From Candidatus Daviesbacteria bacterium RIFCSPHIGHO2_02_FULL_39_12 (GTDB lineage: Bacteria; Patescibacteriota; Microgenomatia; Daviesbacterales; UBA10151), in the NCBI GenBank assembly GCA_001777055.1, contig MFCX01000014.1, forward strand, positions 1-8,698: a stretch of DNA of 8,698 nucleotides, written 5' to 3'. Position 1 is the stretch's first letter. Each line of letters starts with the position of its first letter. The notes under the pieces are model-generated. The model was not told the origin of the DNA. It did not search any database and was given only the letters and a program-made list of their open reading frames with translations. This document shows positions 6,200-8,698 of the stretch, one piece after another. The position numbers were made by a program, and so were the translations under genes.

Positions 6200-6219
6200 T
6201 CTCCTTACTTTTTGTTAAG
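6181..6219. repeat. Imperfect tandem repeat of about 20 bp at the module's promoter
   Basis: CTCCTTGATTTTTTGTCAAT (6181-6200) is followed directly by CTCCTTACTTTTTGTTAAG (6201-6219). The first unit holds the -35 box of the antitoxin promoter, and the second ends in the stop codon region of the transporter gene. It could be a paired protein-binding site or a trace of local duplication. Confidence 0.45.
6194..6212. repeat. Direct repeat copy 2 flanking the AbrB/PIN module
   Basis: Pairs with 5485-5503 (17 of 19 bases the same, 14 contiguous). This copy contains the antitoxin -35 box and lies 2 bp from the transporter stop codon. Recombination between the copies would remove the whole toxin-antitoxin module without touching the flanking genes. 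Confidence 0.6.
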
Positions 6220-7594
6220 CAGAAAATAAAGAAATAATGGTGGCTGTTCCGGCTATTATCATCAGGGTTGTTATGAACCAGCCTAATACGCTAACCCATT
6301 TATTATTTACCCATCTACCCATAATCTTGGCATTACTGCTCATCAGTACAATTAAAATTAAAATAACCGGAGCTATTAAACCATTTAAAATAGCTGCATA
6401 AATTAAAGCTTTAATTGGATCCAGCCCAATAAAATTAATACATAATCCTATACCTGTTGAGATGATAATTACTCCATAAAAAGCATTAGCTTCTTTGAGC
6501 TTTCTATATAACCCAAATTTCCAGCCAAAACTTTCTGAGAGGGCATAGGAAGCTGATCCGGCCAATACAGGTACGGCTAACATACCTGTGCCGATTATGC
6601 CTAAAGCAAAGAGTAGATAGGCCTCATCGCCTGCAATAGGCTTTAAAGCTGCAGCAGCTTCAGCTGCGCTGCTGATTTCAGTAATGCCGTTAGCGTAGAG
6701 TGTGGCAGCGGCCGCTGCAATAATAAAAAACATGACTAAATTAGATAAAAACATGCCTGACCAAACATCCAGCCTCATATTTTTTACCTCCTGAGGCTTT
6801 GTTTCTTCCTGGCGCAGTTTCAAACTGGTTTTACCGCTTAAAATTTGTTCTTCCACTTCCTGAGAAGTTTGCCAGAAGAATAAATATGGCGAGATTGTCG
6901 TGCCTAAAACAGCAGTAACTAAAAATATCTGGTCCTTTGAAAATACCAGAGTGGGGACAACAGCTTTTTGCAAAAGCTCATTTAAGTCTAAATTAACAGT
7001 TAAGGCAGAAAAAACATACGATAAAAGCACCAAAGCCAGCCACTTTAAGTATCTGGCATATTTTTCATAAGTGGTAAAAATTTGTAATGCCAGAGAAACA
7101 ACGGTAAACCCCAAAATTAAAGAAGTAAAACTTAAATTAGGAAAAAGCAGCTGGGTTGCTTTAGCCATTGCTCCTAAATCTGCTCCGATGTTTAAGGAAT
7201 TAGCAAAAAACAGTAAAAAGGTAGCAGATAAAAGCACCCATTTTGGGTAATATTGCCGGATATTGGCAGCCAATCCTCTTCCGGTCACCAGCCCGATCCT
7301 GGCGCACATTTCCTGAACTATGGCCATAAACGGGAAGGTGAAACCGGCCAGCCAGAGTAAGTTAAAGCCATAGGCTGCGCCTGCCTGAGAATAAGTGGTA
7401 ATGCCGGAAGGGTCATCATCAGCTGCGCCTGTAGTAAGCCCGGGACCTAGTGTTTTCCAATACTGTCTGGCCTGGCTTACATGCGCTTGAGAGGCTATTG
7501 TTTGGCTTATTTGTTTTGAAGTATCAATTGTCTTTTCCAAGAGAACTGCGGGCGCGCCGGCAACCTGTTCTAATATCTTATCATTTAAAACCAT
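6215..7594 (-). CDS. NRAMP-superfamily divalent metal ion transporter with non-canonical site motifs
   Basis: A 459-residue multi-pass membrane protein with about eleven hydrophobic segments, the size and layout of NRAMP/SLC11 carriers. TM1 holds GPGLTTGAADDDPSG (50-64), where classical NRAMP has DPGN; D61 is kept, and SG replaces GN. TM6 holds LGTTISPYLFFWQ (230-242), where classical members have a Met-Pro-His motif. The conserved segment EMCARIGLVTGRGLA (95-109) and the helix GTGMLAVPVLAGSASYA are also typical. This matches a bacterial NRAMP-like subgroup whose substrate I cannot state; Mn2+, Fe2+ or Mg2+ uptake driven by protons is possible. The first 45 residues, rich in Gln, Ser and Thr, are a cytoplasmic extension. 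No clear Shine-Dalgarno is visible before ATG 7594. A weak TTGACT with 17-nt spacing lies upstream (7635-7630). It appears to stand alone, divergent from the tRNA gene. Confidence 0.85.
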   Translation of the reverse strand: MVLNDKILEQVAGAPAVLLEKTIDTSKQISQTIASQAHVSQARQYWKTLGPGLTTGAADDDPSGITTYSQAGAAYGFNLLWLAGFTFPFMAIVQEMCARIGLVTGRGLAANIRQYYPKWVLLSATFLLFFANSLNIGADLGAMAKATQLLFPNLSFTSLILGFTVVSLALQIFTTYEKYARYLKWLALVLLSYVFSALTVNLDLNELLQKAVVPTLVFSKDQIFLVTAVLGTTISPYLFFWQTSQEVEEQILSGKTSLKLRQEETKPQEVKNMRLDVWSGMFLSNLVMFFIIAAAAATLYANGITEISSAAEAAAALKPIAGDEAYLLFALGIIGTGMLAVPVLAGSASYALSESFGWKFGLYRKLKEANAFYGVIIISTGIGLCINFIGLDPIKALIYAAILNGLIAPVILILIVLMSSNAKIMGRWVNNKWVSVLGWFITTLMIIAGTATIISLFSA

Positions 7595-7648
7595 GGCAAA
7601 TTTAAGAGTAGACCAGTAAATTTACATAGTCAAGCAGTATATTTATGG

Positions 7649-7654
7649 TAAAAT
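7649..7654 (+). promoter_or_regulatory. Possible -10 box of the tRNA-Met gene
   Basis: TAAAAT, ten bases before the first base of the tRNA, at the expected distance for an extended precursor end. No good -35 hexamer is visible (closest is TAGTCA at 16-nt spacing), so this is only a likely position. Confidence 0.35.
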
Positions 7655-7663
7655 CTAACTTAT

Positions 7664-7735
7664 GGCAGCGTAGCTCAGTGGCGGAGCGAGCGACTCATAA
7701 CCGCTAGGTCACAGGTTCGATCCCTGTCGCTGCCA
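7664..7735 (+). tRNA. tRNA-Met (anticodon CAU), elongator type
   Basis: A full cloverleaf of 72 nt folds by eye. Acceptor GGCAGCG pairs with CGCTGCC (7 bp), followed by discriminator A. The D arm is GCTC/GAGC with a 7-nt loop. The anticodon arm AGCGA/CCGCT has loop CTCATAA, with CAT at 7696-7698. The variable loop is AGGTC, and the T arm is ACAGG-TTCGATC-CCTGT. The first acceptor pair is G-C rather than the C-A mismatch of bacterial initiators, and the three G-C anticodon-stem pairs of initiators are absent, so it is an elongator Met tRNA. A lysidine-modified Ile tRNA (CAU) is the alternative. The anticodon stem closes with an A-C mismatch. CCA is not encoded (CTA follows), so it must be added after transcription. 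Confidence 0.92.
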
Positions 7736-7740
7736 CTAAT

Positions 7741-7779
7741 TAGTTAGTAGTTTGTAGTGAGTAGTGAGTAGTTGGTAGT
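7741..7779. repeat. Short tandem GTAGTGA-type repeat between tRNA and nucleotidyltransferase gene
   Basis: GTAGTGA occurs at 7754-7760 and 7761-7767, then GTAGT at 7768-7772 and again at 7775-7779. TAGTTAGTAGT at 7741-7751 is a looser version. The stretch has almost no C. A perfect 10-bp palindrome ACTAATTAGT (7735-7744) lies at its left end. No function can be read from it. Confidence 0.6.
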
Positions 7780-7790
7780 AATATAAGTAT

Positions 7791-8698
7791 ATGAAAATAA
7801 TTGTGCTGGCAGGGGGAGAGGGGAAGAGGATGTGGCCAATTCAAACAGATAAGTGTTTAATTCCTTTTTTAGGAAAGCCGCTGTTGTATCATAACCTCAA
7901 AAAGATTAAAGAAGCTTTAAATCCTACTGAAGTTATTATAGTTTCCAACCCAAATATCAAAGATCAAATATCAAAAATCAAAGAGGAGCTAAATATATCA
8001 GGTACAATAGCTCTTCAGTCTGAGCCTAAAGGTATGGCAGATGCGCTTTTGTCTGCCAAGGAGTACCTAGAAGGTGAAATATTGGTTGTTAATGCTGAGG
8101 ATATAGTGGAGGGGGAAATTTATGGACAGATTTCAAAGAGTGGATCAGAGGCAGTTTTTGCAGGACTTAAGGTAGATAAATATTTCTCCGGAGGGTATCT
8201 GAAGCTGGAGGGAGATAAGATTGTTGGAATAGCAGAAAAACCAGGAGAAGGAAACGAGCCTTCGGATCTGGTTAAGCTGGTAGTGGATTATTTTAAAGAC
8301 GGGAAGAAACTGGTTGAATACTTGGAAAAAACGAGTTCTGACAAAGATGACCGATATGAGGCGGCTCTGGATAAGATGATTACAGATGGAATAAATGTTA
8401 AACTGACAAAGTATGAAGGAGCCTGGATTCCTCTAAAATATCCCTGGCAGATTTTAGATATTACAGCTTACTTTTTATCTCATATTGAACAACAAATTTC
8501 CCCGGGGGCAAATGTCTCTGAAAAGGCCATTATTTCTGGAAAAGTGGTGATAGAGCAGGGGGCAAAAGTATTTGAAGGAGCAGTAATTAAAGGGCCCTGC
8601 TATATTGGTAAAAATTGTATTGTGGGAAATAACTCTATGATTAGGGAATCTAATTTAGAAGAAGGTTGTGTAACGGGATTTAATTCAGATATTACCAG
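7791..8698 (+). CDS. Sugar-1-phosphate nucleotidylyltransferase with beta-helix acyltransferase-like tail (GlmU-like), 3' end missing
   Basis: An open frame from ATG 7791 runs 302 codons to the right edge without a stop. The N-terminal Rossmann-like domain starts with the nucleotide-binding loop MKIIVLAGGEGKRMWP (1-16), followed by KCLIPFLGKPLL (21-32), QSEPKGMADAL (76-86), a metal-binding position at D104 in VVNAEDIVE, and GIAEKPGEG (146-154). From about residue 236, hexapeptide repeats begin (ISPGANVSEKAIISG..., VIEQGAKVFEGAVIKG, YIGKNCIVGNNSMI), giving a left-handed beta-helix as in GlmU and archaeal-type bifunctional sugar-1-P enzymes. The likely reaction is activation of a hexose- or N-acetylhexosamine-1-phosphate with UTP or dTTP for wall or surface glycan. 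Whether the tail is an active acetyltransferase cannot be judged without the missing end. No Shine-Dalgarno is visible; a TAATAT at 7779-7784 may be a -10 box for a leaderless message. Confidence 0.87.
   Translation, partial: MKIIVLAGGEGKRMWPIQTDKCLIPFLGKPLLYHNLKKIKEALNPTEVIIVSNPNIKDQISKIKEELNISGTIALQSEPKGMADALLSAKEYLEGEILVVNAEDIVEGEIYGQISKSGSEAVFAGLKVDKYFSGGYLKLEGDKIVGIAEKPGEGNEPSDLVKLVVDYFKDGKKLVEYLEKTSSDKDDRYEAALDKMITDGINVKLTKYEGAWIPLKYPWQILDITAYFLSHIEQQISPGANVSEKAIISGKVVIEQGAKVFEGAVIKGPCYIGKNCIVGNNSMIRESNLEEGCVTGFNSDIT

Noticed and set aside
6215..7594. Naming the transporter mntH
   Set aside because: The DPGN and Met-Pro-His motifs of classical MntH are both replaced, so Mn2+ transport cannot be assumed.
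7664..7735. Initiator tRNA-fMet
   Set aside because: The 1-72 pair is G-C and the anticodon stem lacks three consecutive G-C pairs.
1..8698. CRISPR array, riboswitch or replication origin
   Set aside because: No regularly spaced repeats, no recognisable riboswitch core and no cluster of DnaA-like boxes were seen.

Overview
The window looks like bacterial chromosome from a lineage with small, compact genomes. It is AT-rich by eye, has short intergenic gaps, contains a tRNA gene without an encoded CCA end, carries several genes with no clear Shine-Dalgarno site, and holds a very large membrane-anchored surface protein next to a tiny TM-anchored one whose segment after the membrane reads 'TQIFKSRA'. 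These traits recall Candidate Phyla Radiation / Patescibacteria genomes, perhaps Microgenomates-like. That placement is an inference from style; no phylogenetic marker was tested.

Layout: (1) Positions 1-407, minus strand: 5' part of an IS701/IS4-like DDE transposase that runs off the left edge. (2) 554-1246, minus: a type II toxin-antitoxin pair, RHH antitoxin then PIN toxin (VapBC), with a consensus promoter whose -10 box lies inside a 26-bp palindrome. (3) 1321-5444, minus: the centrepiece, a 1291-residue protein with an N-terminal membrane anchor, an Ig-like domain, a segment resembling the pre-toxin TG linker of polymorphic toxins, a protein-kinase-like domain with a degenerate catalytic loop, an HExxH zinc-peptidase domain, a second Ig-like domain and a Cys-rich tail. 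Its stop codon overlaps (ATGA) the start of an 83-residue TM protein that repeats a CxGNxC motif of the large protein. (4) 5496-6153, minus: a second toxin-antitoxin pair (AbrB-type antitoxin, PIN toxin), bracketed by a 19-bp imperfect direct repeat. (5) 6215-7594, minus: an NRAMP-superfamily metal transporter with non-canonical binding-site motifs. (6) 7664-7735, plus: tRNA-Met(CAU). (7) 7791 to the right edge, plus: a sugar-1-phosphate nucleotidylyltransferase with a left-handed beta-helix tail (GlmU-like), 3' end missing.

The minus-strand block reads as accessory DNA (transposase, two toxin-antitoxin modules, a giant toxin-like surface protein), while the right end (transporter, tRNA, nucleotide-sugar enzyme) looks like ordinary housekeeping. 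The two toxin-antitoxin modules sit immediately on either side of the large-protein operon. The best candidate for something undescribed is that operon: a surface-anchored protein combining a pseudokinase-like domain with a toxin-zincin-like peptidase, plus its coupled small membrane partner. It could be a contact-dependent effector or a surface protease used in interaction with a host or neighbouring cell. That role is inference; the motifs are directly visible.
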